Source of the DNA: Muscardinus avellanarius
Taxonomy: Eukaryota > Chordata > Mammalia > Rodentia > Gliridae
Direction of reading: 5' to 3'
Length of the DNA stretch: 64,000 nucleotides
Assembly (NCBI GenBank): GCA_963383645.1
Contig: OY726573.1
Location: forward strand, 18,776,158-18,840,157
In this document: piece after piece, positions 55,151 to 64,000 of the stretch
Layout of the letters: every line of letters starts with the position of its first letter
Position numbering within the stretch: position 1 is the first letter of the stretch
Notes under the pieces: model-generated
Told to the model about the DNA's origin: nothing
Seen by the model: only the letters and a program-made list of their open reading frames with translations
Database searches by the model: none
Position numbers and translations under genes: made by a program

Positions 55151-55670
55151 CCTCTCCACCCAGCAGGTTGTCCCACATTCCTGAGATGCATGGTGGTAGT
55201 ATTCTACCTCTGAGGTAATTTCTTCAAAATTCCAGGTGTATTACGTCAGATCTCTGCCTCCCCTGAATACTTGCCACTGCCAATGCAACTGCCTCCACCA
55301 TTTAAAATCTTTCCCAAGCTCTTTTCCCATACCACATAATGTCCAGTGTTCCTAAGCATGCGCGACAGTAGCATTCGACCTTTGGGGTAATTTCTTCAGA
55401 GGATCAGGGTGGGTTAGATCAGATGTCTGCCTCTCCCAAAGACAAGTCTCCACCGCCATCTTGGCCACTGTTGCCGCCACCGCCTTCCTCCTAGGTCTCC
55501 GCTAGACTCTCTCCTTACAGGCGATGTCCAGGATTCTTAAAGATGTAGAGAAGCCTCAGTCCTCCTTTGTGGGGAATTTTTACAAAAGTTCCAGTTCAGA
55601 TGTATATGTTTTGTCTGCATCTCCAATATTCTAGCTGCCGCCTCAGCCATCTTAACCACTCTCGAATATT
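55151..55670 (-). repeat. Tandem monomers of copy C with YY1-type motifs
   Basis: About three units of 150-190 bp. In sense, 'aagatggcggtggagacttg' starts one unit (motif 55455-55462 on +), and 'aagatggctgaggcggcagc' starts another (55646-55653). Shared words: 'aggcagacatctgat', 'gcatgcttaggaac'. Similar in plan to monomeric rodent L1 promoters. Confidence 0.75.
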
Positions 55671-55783
55671 TTTCTTTTTTCTTCCCCCCCCCCTTTTTTT
55701 TAAATAAGAGAAGAGAGTATGTGTGGTTTGGGGAGGATGTGGGATCAGGCACTTGGTAACGATGAAAATTTTTTTTCATTCCG

Positions 55784-56045
55784 GGTGTATGGGGTGGGGG
55801 TCGTCTAAGGGTGCCCCGCCCACACCCACCCATGCGCCCAGGGTCGGGGCCTGGCGGCCTGGACCTCAGGGTCCTTCTGGGTGGGGAGGGGGTCACCTAA
55901 GGGTGCCCCGCCAGCGCCTGCCACCCACCCAGGGTCAGGGCCTGGAAGCCCAGACCTCAGGGTCCTTCCGGGTGGGGAGGTGGTCGCCTAAGGATGCCCC
56001 GCCAGCACCTGCCCATTCGCCCAGGGTCAGGGCCAGGAAGCCCCA
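55784..56045 (-). repeat. 90-bp GC-rich tandem repeats, 5' end of copy C
   Basis: Nearly three units on + starting 'ccgggtgtatgg', 'cttctgggtggggagggggt' and 'cttccgggtggggaggtggt'. Homologous to the 91-bp units of copy B; the outer unit is truncated. Confidence 0.85.
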
Positions 56046-56339
56046 TCTTTTATCTATTTTGAGTTAATTTTGTATATGGTATTAGGTAGGGGTCCAATTT
56101 TATTATTTTTCATGTAATTATTTTTTTCAACAATATTTAATGAAAAATTATTATTTCCTGCACCAAATATTCTTGGAAACCTTGTCAAAAATAACTTGGC
56201 CATATATGAAAGAATTTTTAAGAAGTAAAAAAATTTTAAAAATTAAAAAAATAAAAATACATAGACCTGAGTTGGTCTTTTTAACTCTTGCATATTATTC
56301 AACATGGGTAAATCACAGATTATTAAAATGTTCTTCTAT

Positions 56340-56785
56340 TCATGAGTGTATTAGAGCTCTTCAGAGAAATGGAACCAATAGGAGATGGGTAGAGAGGTAG
56401 ATAGATATCGTTGGAGAGAGAGAGAGAGACAGAGAGACAATGATATTTATTAGCTTACATGATTGTGACAGTTTTCAAGTCCAAAATCTACCAGCGGGCT
56501 GGAGATCCCAGGGAGAGTTGCAGTTGGAAACCAGAGATGATCTGTTGGCAGAATTCCTTCTTCAGGGGAAGGCACTTTCTATATTTAAACCATCAGCTGA
56601 TTGGATGAGGCTCACCCATATGATGTCAGGTCATCGATAGACTTTACTCAAAGTCTTCTTATTTGACTGCTAACCTCATCTAAAAAAAATACCTTCACTG
56701 AAAAGTGTCTAATAATATTTTAGCTGATATCTGGGTCCTCGTCAAGTTAACACATGAAATTAACTATCACAATAGGCATTCAAAC
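56340..56785 (-). mobile_element. Ancient LTR-like repeat with internal (GA)n
   Basis: 'gtattagagctcttcagaga', 'aatggaaccaataggaga', 'ttggatgaggctcacccata', 'ctgctaacctcatctaaaaa', 'gtcaagttaacacatgaaat' are in the order of a common old mammalian repeat, probably an LTR; family uncertain. A GA run lies at 56407-56441. Confidence 0.5.
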
Positions 56786-56829
56786 ATTTCCTGAACTGTT
56801 ACTAGAATAAAATTCCAAGCTGGCGATTT

Positions 56830-57085
56830 TTGTCCACATAATTTTATGTCATCTTCACAATAATCCCTTAAGGTGCATAGAATTGCCCTATTTGGGAGGC
56901 TCAGAAGGCAGGCTTGTCTAGTCATATGCTCAGGTGTGGGCCCCGCCTATTTACTTCCCCCCTGCCCTCAGCTTCCCCATCTGCAAATGGCCTTCAAACA
57001 CCATCTATGATAGGGTTGGTGTAAGGATTCAACAAGATGAGGCAGGTAAAACACCTGGCAGGGCACTGAGCTTGCTAGATTATAG
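56830..57085 (+). mobile_element. MIR relics (an antisense piece then a sense piece)
   Basis: 56955-57085 is sense MIR 3' part: 'ttccccatctgcaaatggcc', 'ggtgtaaggattcaacaaga', 'cacctggcagggcactgagc'. 56840-56900 looks like antisense MIR ('atcttcacaataatccctta'). Confidence 0.55.
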
Positions 57086-57204
57086 ATGTCCAAACAAGAA
57101 AAGATATGCTTTCTACTATGATTCTGGTAAAGGAGGCCTGGGCCTCACTTGGACAGAGTCCAGGAGCATTCTCACACGCGTGGATGTAACAGGTGCGTAA
57201 ACTA

Positions 57205-57560
57205 TTTACAGAGCACCCCGTCATCCACCAGCTGGGGAGGCTCCTTAATTAAGAAGCATCCCCGCCCACTGCCCGGCACGTTCCCTCTCCCTGGCTTCAG
57301 CCACGGTGTTGTCACAGTTGGCACTTGGCGAAGGAGATCTGAGAAACATTAGCACTCAGAAGCCCACGCTCCAGACCCGCTGCAGAGTCCACCTCTCCAT
57401 CTGCCGCGCGCTCCAATCTGAGCGTCAATCTGAGCACGCACCACGCCGGCACAGACAGGAGCAACTGAGAAACGTATTTAGAAAGAGTGTGTATTCGCAC
57501 GGAGGAGGCTGCTGAGCTCTGCGCTGGCTGAGCTCCCAGTGAGACTCCCTCCGCCAGGCC
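57205..57560. promoter_or_regulatory. Small CpG-rich unique stretch, candidate regulatory element
   Basis: About 20 CpGs in 350 bp ('ctgccgcgcgctcc', 'gcaccacgccggcac', 'tattcgcacgg'), a GC box 'ccccgcccac' and 'ccttaattaag'. Non-repetitive in a CpG-poor, repeat-rich setting. No transcript evidence. Confidence 0.3.
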
Positions 57561-57622
57561 CGGCCATTTCTGGAAAGCAGTATAGATTTCTCATGGCCAT
57601 GCTTGTCTGGTGGCCACTCTGA

Positions 57623-57625
<3 letters not shown>

Positions 57626-57684
<59 letters not shown>

Positions 57685-57698
57685 CCTCCCTCCCTCCC

Positions 57699-57746
<48 letters not shown>
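57626..57746. repeat. (TC)n-(CCTC)n-(TG)n compound microsatellite
   Basis: About 27 TC units, five CCTC units and about 22 TG units in a row. Purine-pyrimidine asymmetry passes into alternating sequence. Confidence 0.98.
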
Positions 57747-58028
57747 TGGACTCACCCCAGGATTACAGGATGCTGAAAAGCCACTGCTATCTGGTCACAC
57801 TGCTGTTTCAAGCCACGGAGGGTGGAGGAAAAGCCCAGGACCTCAGACAGGACAGACCTGCATTAGGCCCGAGCCCTGGGTCACCCTTCACTCTTAAATG
57901 TGAACTGCTGGGAGCAGCAAAGGCATGAACATCTCAGCTTCTGAGCTAGAGACAGGGGTATGAGGCCTGAAGGTTGGCAAATACAGGTGAACCAATTTGA
58001 TCCCCACCACACACACGCATGCACACAT

Positions 58029-58066
<38 letters not shown>

Positions 58067-58776
58067 CTCTTTTGCCCTGTGTTACAAGAAAATGCTCCAC
58101 ACAATGGAAGACAGGAGAGGGGAGATGGAGGGGAAGAAGCCAGCCCTGTGGAGTGCTGCTCGGCCAGCTGCTGCCCACCCCAGGCAGGAAGAGGGGCGAA
58201 GAGGAGTAGGCGAGGGAGGGCTCGAGAGGGCGAGGCAGGTTCTGCTCGCTGGCTAATGTTTTGGAGTTGGAAACCCACAGGAGTTTGTGCACAGCCGGCT
58301 TGAGGGGATGAGTTGGTGGGATGCATCGGCCCGAGAGGGAGCCAGCACCTTGGGGAAGCAGATGAGCCCCAGCAACTGAAGGTCCCCAAGTCAGAGGCCC
58401 AGAAAGCAGCTAGCTGTGGAATTGGGGCTTTATGGGAATTAAAATACATCTATTAGAGAAAGGCAACATACCCAAAACCAGAGGGGCAGCCAGATGTCCA
58501 GGACATCAAAATGTTGGGGTTCTGAATAAGAGCCCGGGGCTGGCCTGGCACCACACCTAGGGCTGCGCGCAGACAGGCAGGCACCTCCTGCTTCCCTCTA
58601 CCATGTAGCCAATCGCTTGAGCACGCTGAACTCGCCTCTCCTTGGAGCCAGATGTGGAGTAGGAAGGCCCGCATGGGCTGTGGCACCACCGCAAAGCAAA
58701 TGCAGGGGCTGGGAATGCTGAAGAAAAGAAGTGGCCTGTGCTTGAGCTGAGTGCTTGAAGTCAGAAAATAAATCCA
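57747..58776. other. Unique sequence with (AC)n at 58035-58064, no gene seen
   Basis: Antisense frames of 132 and 167 codons (57894-58292, 57946-58449) owe their length to the AC repeat and to C-rich sequence. No domain. Confidence 0.5.
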
Positions 58777-58968
58777 AGCCAGGCGTGGTGGCACACCTGT
58801 AATCCCAGTACTTGGGAGGATGAGACAGGAGGATCACAGGCTCAAGGCCAGCCTCAGCAAGTAGTGAGACCCTCAGTAACTCAACAAGACCATGTTTCAA
58901 AATAATAAATGAAATAGGACTGAGGGTCTAGCTCAGAGGTAGATCATCCCTGGGCTCAATCCCCGTAC
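58777..58968 (+). mobile_element. B1-dID/MEN-type dimeric SINE
   Basis: Full dimer: 'gccaggcgtggtggcacacc', right half 'gtctagctcagaggtagatc'. Tail is an AAGG array. Confidence 0.9.
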
Positions 58969-59110
58969 AAAGGAAGGAAGGAAGGAAGGAAGGAAGGAAG
59001 GAAGGAAGGAAGGAAGGAAGGAAGGAAGGAAGGAAGGAAGGAGAAGGAAATGGGGAAGGGGAAGGGAGGGAAGAGGAGAGGAGAGGACAGGACAGGACAG
59101 GAGAGGAGAC
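58969..59110. repeat. (AAGG)n and G/A-rich tract at a SINE tail
   Basis: About 18 AAGG units, then GGGGAA and GGACA words: about 140 bp of near-pure purine. Confidence 0.95.
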
Positions 59111-60069
59111 CCAATTCTGTAAACCAAGGAACCCTCTTTTTTTCCACAACCATCTCTGTGACCATTACAACCCCATAGCCATGGCATAGATCAAAAGCAT
59201 GTGGTTCCTCCTGAAAGGACCTCAGAGCAACTCTGCATATGGCCAGAAAAGGAGAAGCCTATTTTAGAATTCTTAGAGTGAAGCTGAGACTGTCATGCTA
59301 AGAATCTCAGCGCTGAAAGAAGTGTTGCTTGCCTACAGGAAACTCAGCTCACATCCTGTCTTGTCATGGAAGGTTTTATTTCCCCTAAACCTTCTGTTGT
59401 ATCTTAACCTGGGTCCCCCTGAGGAGTATATTGGGAGATACGATTTGAGGACAGGTGTTCTATTTGGAAGATGACGTAGGTGGCACTGTAGAGCACTAAG
59501 AAGGGAGGCTTAGTGAGAAGGTGGTGCTCTGAGCATCCTTGGCCCCACCCCAGAGCCAGGAAGCTGGCTGCATATCCACCCATTTCCTTTTGCCATTGGT
59601 TAAGGTCAGCCCCTGGTGGCATGAACTTCTGGGCACAGAGCACCCCAGTGCCTACAGTAGGGTGCCGACCCGGGCACAGCGCCAAGTGCTGAGGACCACA
59701 GCAGGACTCGGCCTGGAAAGGCCTGTGCCTGGTCCCCTCACATATGGCAGTCCTTATCCAGGCCCCTAAATCATGAACCTGAAAAGTCTGTGTAAAAGTT
59801 ATAGTCTTAAAATTGGGAAAGAGTAGCAATGCCAGGTGGTCTCACATCCCGCCTAGCACAGGAAATGCTGCTAAACAATCACTTCAAGAGAAAACTCATC
59901 TGCTACTTGAATGACCCCAAGAGAGCAGGACCCTCCCTCCTAAGCCCATCTCCCCTGTAGCAAGTCCAGGCCGGGAGATAGTTGCCTCATATCGGTTTCA
60001 AATGTCTGTCCTATGACTTACACCTACTAGCCAGGTTCTGCCCTGTGAAAAACAAACCTTGTTTCCATT
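59111..60069. other. Unique sequence, no gene seen
   Basis: A 141-codon antisense frame (59404-59829) has no domain and overlaps a + frame. Nothing else recognised. Confidence 0.5.
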
Positions 60070-60425
60070 TATGGTCAGCAGAATAATAACCCCCAAAGAC
60101 GCCCTCACCCTCATCCCTGGAACCCGTGAATAGGTCACCATAGGAGGCAGCAGGGGCATTGCAGTTGTGATTAAGAGAAAGATCAGGCGATGAGGACATG
60201 GCCCTGCATTTTGCAGACCACTTGATACAATCACAAGCCCCTCATAAAGGAAATAGGGAGGCAGGAGACAAAGAGGAGCGGTGAGGCAGAACGCAGAGGC
60301 CAGGGTAACAACCCACGCACCAAGGAGTGCCCCCAAAGAGGGAAGGGAGGAGCAGGCCCTCCCGAACTCTGCAGGACGAGCCTGTGTTGCTCTAAGCCAC
60401 TGCTCGGCTCATTCGTTATGGGAGC
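60070..60425 (+). mobile_element. MLT1-type LTR (likely)
   Basis: 'agcagaataataacccccaa', 'tggaacccgtgaataggtca', 'gcattgcagttgtgattaag', 'gctctaagccactgctcggc' follow the sense order of MLT1-like LTRs. Confidence 0.55.
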
Positions 60426-60714
60426 AAGAAGAAATGAACACATCGTCGTGGCAGTCCTCCGTGCAGATGAGGCCAATGGCCGTGGCTTCTCTTTTCCAAA
60501 CAAAATATGATTTTTCAACCATTTCTCTTGTGACACGGCATTCGGGCTCTGGCTGACGTGTGTCACCATGGTCTGTAAATGCCCCGGTTCACCATTTCTA
60601 ACAGACCTCTTCATATGGTGGCCTTGAGCAGTGGACTTATGACTCCATGTGAGAAAGGACCCCAAGCTCAGACCAGGACCCCCTGGACCTCAACAATGTA
60701 CATCCCCCTAACAT
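60426..60714. other. Unique sequence, nothing recognised
   Basis: A 144-codon antisense frame spans 60231-60665 but lies largely in the LTR. Confidence 0.45.
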
Positions 60715-60935
60715 TCAATATTAGGATTGAACTCAGAGGTATTCTACCCTGAACTACTCCACCAGCTCTATTTGTTGTTGTTGTTGTTGTTGTTGTTTTA
60801 ATTTTGAAACAGGGTCTCATTAAATTGCTAAGGCCTCCACTAAATTGCTGAAGCTGGTCTTGAACCTATGATCCTCCTATCTCAGCCTCCCACATACTGT
60901 CATTATAGAAATACATTACCACTTCAGGCACATTC
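60715..60935 (-). mobile_element. Dimeric SINE with a TTG-repeat linker
   Basis: Antisense. The linker holds a (TTG)n run (60772-60797), then 'ttttgaaacagggtctcatt' and a degraded left-half end ('tgtcattatagaaatacatt'). Confidence 0.85.
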
Positions 60936-60979
60936 AGTTTAAAAAACCTTGTCATGCCAACAATCAAAATTCTAAGTCC

Positions 60980-61171
60980 AAGCTGGGCAAGGTGGTGCAT
61001 ACCTGTAATTCCAATACTTGAGAGGCTGAGACAGGAGGCTTACAGGTCCGGGACCAACCTCAACAATTTAGTTAGGCTCTTAGCAGCCTAGTGAGCCCCT
61101 ATTTCCAAATAAAAATAAAACAGGGCTGGGGTATAGTTTGGAGGTAAAATGCCCCTGGTCCAATCCCCAGC

Positions 61172-61210
<39 letters not shown>
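60980..61210 (+). mobile_element. Dimeric SINE with (AC)n tail
   Basis: Full dimer ('gctgggcaaggtggtgcata', right half 'gtatagtttggaggtaaaat'); AC array at 61173-61210. Confidence 0.9.
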
Positions 61211-61212
<2 letters not shown>

Positions 61213-62204
61213 CTCTGCATCCTTTCCATGTGAAATGCCTCCAGCCAATCCTTTCTCATTATCCTCTAAGCATACAATTGAGTTTGTGGGCCCAAGTGTA
61301 GGAGTTTACATTTCTTCTATTCACACTTTAAACTTTTACTTGCTTTTTATTTCTTATTTTCAACCCCCTTTTCCCAATGTATTCAAATTATCTTGGAATT
61401 TGACTCAAATACCAGAGTGTTGGCTATCTCACTAATTCCTACCAGCCAGTGATGCAAACCATGGTCCCTGCAGCAGCCCCAGCATCTCCTGAATCTTGTC
61501 CATATCCTGTCCAGTGCTCCGTTGGCATGCCATGGCTAGACTTGGTCTTTGCAGCCACCACTTCCTTGACACCTCTAAACAAGCACAGGTTCTAGTATTT
61601 TAAGGGTCTTGCTAATAATCACTAGAATAAATGGAGAAAAGGTAGCAGTACAATAAATATGGGGGAACACAGTGGCCTCAGAATCCTACAAAATCCAAAG
61701 TACGTGGTCCATCGTCTATAGATTCTCCATGAAGTGGCCTCTGGTCTTTAATTCCTAAAGATGGGTTTAGCCCTCTTCCACCTCTGATCTCTTATCATGG
61801 TGGTGAGTATCCCTCCCCTGAATGAAGGTGCCAACCTGCAGAATATCAGGTGCCTCTCCATCTCAAACAAGAAATCTACATTGAGGTCCCCAGAGTGTGA
61901 GAGTCTTAAGTTACCAAGGCTCTGCTCAGCATGGAATTAATCCTTTCGAAAAATTTGTTCATAACATCCATCAATAGTCCTGGCCAATAGGCAGAAACTT
62001 AGAATTATCCAAATTATAATTGTGATCACACTCAAAGCACTGGCAAAAATGCTGGATAGAACTGACCAGAGACGGGGAGCTGGGGGACCCTCTGCAGACA
62101 TTTTTCTGGCTTGACCCCAACTCATTCTTGACCATCCAGCTCCAAATTGGCCCAGGATAAGCTCTCATTTCTAAACAGCTAGTCACAGACCTAGACCAAG
62201 AGAG
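61211..62204. other. Unique sequence, no gene seen
   Basis: About 1 kb with no recognised repeat; antisense frames of 62 and 91 codons near 61937-62246 have no domain. Confidence 0.55.
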
Positions 62205-62460
62205 ACAAGTATCCAGGATATATAAAGAACTCTTACAACTGAACAACAGAAATATAACTCAGTTTTTTTAAATGGGCAAGAGACTTGAATAGACATTTCT
62301 CTCTAAAGAAGATACAGAAGTGGCCTAACACATGAAAAGATGCTTAAAATCACTAATCAATAGGGAAAGAAAAGTCTAACCACAGCGAGATACCATTTTA
62401 CACCCACTATGATGGCTAATTTTAAACACACAAGCACATACACATGCACTCGTGGGCACG

Positions 62461-62499
<39 letters not shown>

Positions 62500-63155
62500 T
62501 GAGCATGTGGAGAAATTGGAACGCTTACCTATTCCTGATAGAAATATAAAATGTTTCAGCCACTGTGGAAAACAATCTCTTGGTTCCTCAAAAAGTTAAG
62601 CATAGAATTATCCACTAATTCTACTTTTAGATACCTGCTTGGAAAAAAATTGAAAACTGGTATTAAAACAAATACATAAAGGCATGCTTCATAGCGATAC
62701 TATTCATAATATCTCAAATGTGGAAGTAATCCAATGTCTATCAGTGGACAAATGGAGAAATAAATTGTGGTATATCAATAAAATGAAATATTATTAAGCC
62801 ATAAAAAGAAATGAAATATGATGAAGCCATAAATAAGGAACAAATAATATAATATAGATGAATCTCAAGATTATTATGCCAAGTAAAAGAACTACATGCA
62901 AAAAAAGCTAACTCACCTACTGTACAATTTCACTTGCATGAAATATTTGAAATAGGCAAGTTCATAGAGACAAGACAGATTAGTGATTGCCGGGGCTGGT
63001 AGAAAAGGAGTGGGAAGCAACCGCTCAACAGGTTCAGGGTCTCCTCCTGGGGTGATAAAAATATTCTGGAACGAGACAAAGGTGGTGGCTGCACAATATT
63101 GTGAATTCAGCATGGAGTTGTTCACCTATGTGAACTTACTTTGATATTTTTAAAA
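62205..63155 (+). mobile_element. Old L1 3' end (ORF2 tail and 3'UTR)
   Basis: 'tataaagaactcttacaact', 'gacatttctctctaaagaag', 'cactgtggaaaacaatctct', 'gtctatcagtggacaaatgg', 'gattagtgattgccggggct', 'ataaaaatattctggaacga'. Frames broken; an AC array lies at 62462-62498. Unlike the L1 at 53.9 kb it lacks the G-rich module shared with the composites. Confidence 0.8.
62462..62498. repeat. (AC)n microsatellite inside L1
   Basis: About 18 AC units, with degenerate CA-rich flanks from 62430. Confidence 0.98.
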
Positions 63156-63167
63156 ACTTACTTTCCG

Positions 63168-63349
63168 CCAGGCGTGGTGGCCCATGCTTGTAATCCCCAT
63201 GCTCGGGAGGCGGAGACAGGAGGAGGATTGCACAGGTTTGAAGCCAGCCGCGCTGGCTTAAGAGACCCTGTTTCCAAATAAGAAAGTATGAAAATAGGTC
63301 TGGGAGTGTAGCCTGGAGGTAGAAGGGTTTCCAGGAACCCCAGTACCAC

Positions 63350-63383
<34 letters not shown>
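63168..63383 (+). mobile_element. Variant-subfamily SINE, well preserved
   Basis: 'gccaggcgtggtggcccatg', 'gcgctggcttaagagaccct', 'gtagcctggaggtagaaggg', 'tttccaggaaccccagtacc' and a poly-A of about 30. The long pure tail suggests a recent insertion. Flanking 'aaaacttactttcc' and 'aaccttattttcc' form a probable TSD. Confidence 0.93.
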
Positions 63384-63386
<3 letters not shown>

Positions 63387-63973
63387 ATTTTCCAATTTTC
63401 AAGTCTGTGAACTTGAAACTCCCAAATTTGCCTTTATTCTGCATTTATGTGACCAAGAGAATAGAAAAACAAGAACCCCGAAGCACAGAGTGACAGCAAC
63501 AGTGGATGAAGAGGCAGGAGGAGGCCCGGAAACAAGCCTGATCCACATAGAGGGCAGGCCCCTCTGAGGAGGGGTGGGGAGTTTCCAGACAGAGCCCAGG
63601 GAGCCCTAAGCTCCAGGCAACTCAGACCTGGAAGTGGGTGTGTGAACAGGAGGTAGCGCCAGCTGGCAGTGTGTGCACACGAGCTCCAGGCAGGACAGAG
63701 GGCGCGGCTGAGCTCACAAGTCACCTGATGTGGCCTCAGCTGGGTAAATGGAGGCAGGCACTGAAGCAGACCACCGGTGGCAAAAAGATGAGGAGTAGGG
63801 CGATATATAGGTCGCCTCTCAGGCTTAAAGAAGTCAAAGCTCCAAACCCTTTGTCCAGTACCAGGCACCTAGGTTCACTGAATTTCAATTTCTCCCATCG
63901 AACCTAGAGTAAGAAATACATTTACAGCATGACCCCACACATGTATATATACATATTTCACTTTAAAATATAT
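63384..63973. other. Unique sequence, no gene seen
   Basis: A 144-codon antisense frame (63434-63868) overlaps an 89-codon + frame; no domain. Confidence 0.5.
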
Positions 63974-64000
63974 GGGCCGGGCGTGGTGGCGCACGCTTGT
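63974..64000 (+). mobile_element. SINE start, cut by the window edge
   Basis: 'gggccgggcgtggtggcgca' and 'cgcttgt' match the left-half start, including the A-box region. The 'cgcttgt' wording suits the variant subfamily. Confidence 0.8.

Larger units (their letters stand above)
54101..56045 (-). mobile_element. Composite non-autonomous retrotransposon, copy C
   Basis: 1945 bp, antisense, flanked by a perfect 15-bp TSD 'tcttttatctatttt' (54086-54100 and 56046-56060). The paralogous uninterrupted L1 sequence at about 53691-53710 acts as an empty-site control. Sense order: about 2.9 GC-rich 90-bp units, a spacer, well-kept tandem monomers with AAGATGGC, twelve alternating 50-bp VNTR units, an L1-like 3' end, then about 80 bp of extra 3' sequence. 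No transposition enzyme is encoded. Confidence 0.88.
50538..56251 (+). mobile_element. L1 mosaic with nested insertions
   Basis: Within one 19-bp TSD lie: L1 5'UTR (50538-51389), broken ORF1, the start of ORF2, an antisense piece of an older L1 (53000-53865), an L1 3' tail (53866-54072), a second copy of part of the antisense L1 (54073-54100 plus 56061-56222) split by composite copy C, and an A-rich tail. Most of ORF2, including the reverse transcriptase, is absent, so the element is dead. Confidence 0.75.

Overview
This window looks like non-coding mammalian nuclear DNA, intergenic or deep intronic, from a sciuromorph rodent. The lineage call rests on about 45 copies of one dimeric SINE: a 7SL/B1-like left half joined to an ID/tRNA-like right half, the B1-dID/MEN type. 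Its wording ('tcagcaacttagtgag', 'gtagctcagaggtagaatg') fits squirrels (Sciuridae) or a close relative such as Aplodontia. I cannot separate these, and other non-murid rodents are not excluded. No host protein-coding exon, tRNA, rRNA or CRISPR array can be supported. The longest open frames lie in repeats or read through unique sequence without protein-like composition.

Layout. From 1 to 12.8 kb there is unique sequence with SINEs, an MLT1 LTR split by a SINE, MIR and L2 relics and two long purine tracts. A composite retrotransposon (copy A, + strand) fills 12.9-15.0 kb. From 15 to 40.8 kb there are SINEs (several nested), L2/MIR relics, MLT1/MaLR-type LTRs, two MER5A-like pieces, a Tigger-like relic and three stretches that could be conserved non-coding elements. 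Copy B of the composite (- strand, 41,211-43,155) splits an old LTR and has a perfect 14-bp target-site duplication (TSD). From 43 to 50.5 kb there are more L2, MIR, L1 and LTR relics. A 5.7-kb L1 mosaic (50,538-56,251) carries an L1 5'UTR, broken ORF1 and ORF2 pieces, an antisense older L1, an L1 3' tail and copy C of the composite, all inside a 19-bp TSD. From 56.3 to 64 kb there are LTR and MIR relics, a small CpG-rich unique stretch, microsatellites, an old L1 3' end and SINEs. The last SINE is cut by the window edge.

The most interesting object is the composite retrotransposon family, with three copies. In sense order it has GC-rich tandem repeats of about 91 bp (copies B and C), degenerate tandem monomers with AAGATGGCGG (YY1-like) motifs, a VNTR of 50-bp units (two unit types alternate in B and C), and an L1-like 3' end with a G-rich polypurine tract and AATAAA. 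It has no ORF. It resembles primate SVA in layout but shares no obvious parts with it, and is probably a non-autonomous passenger of the host L1. The L1 fragment at 50.5 kb is an old relative of the likely enzyme source. Whether the family is already in a repeat library cannot be decided from sequence alone.
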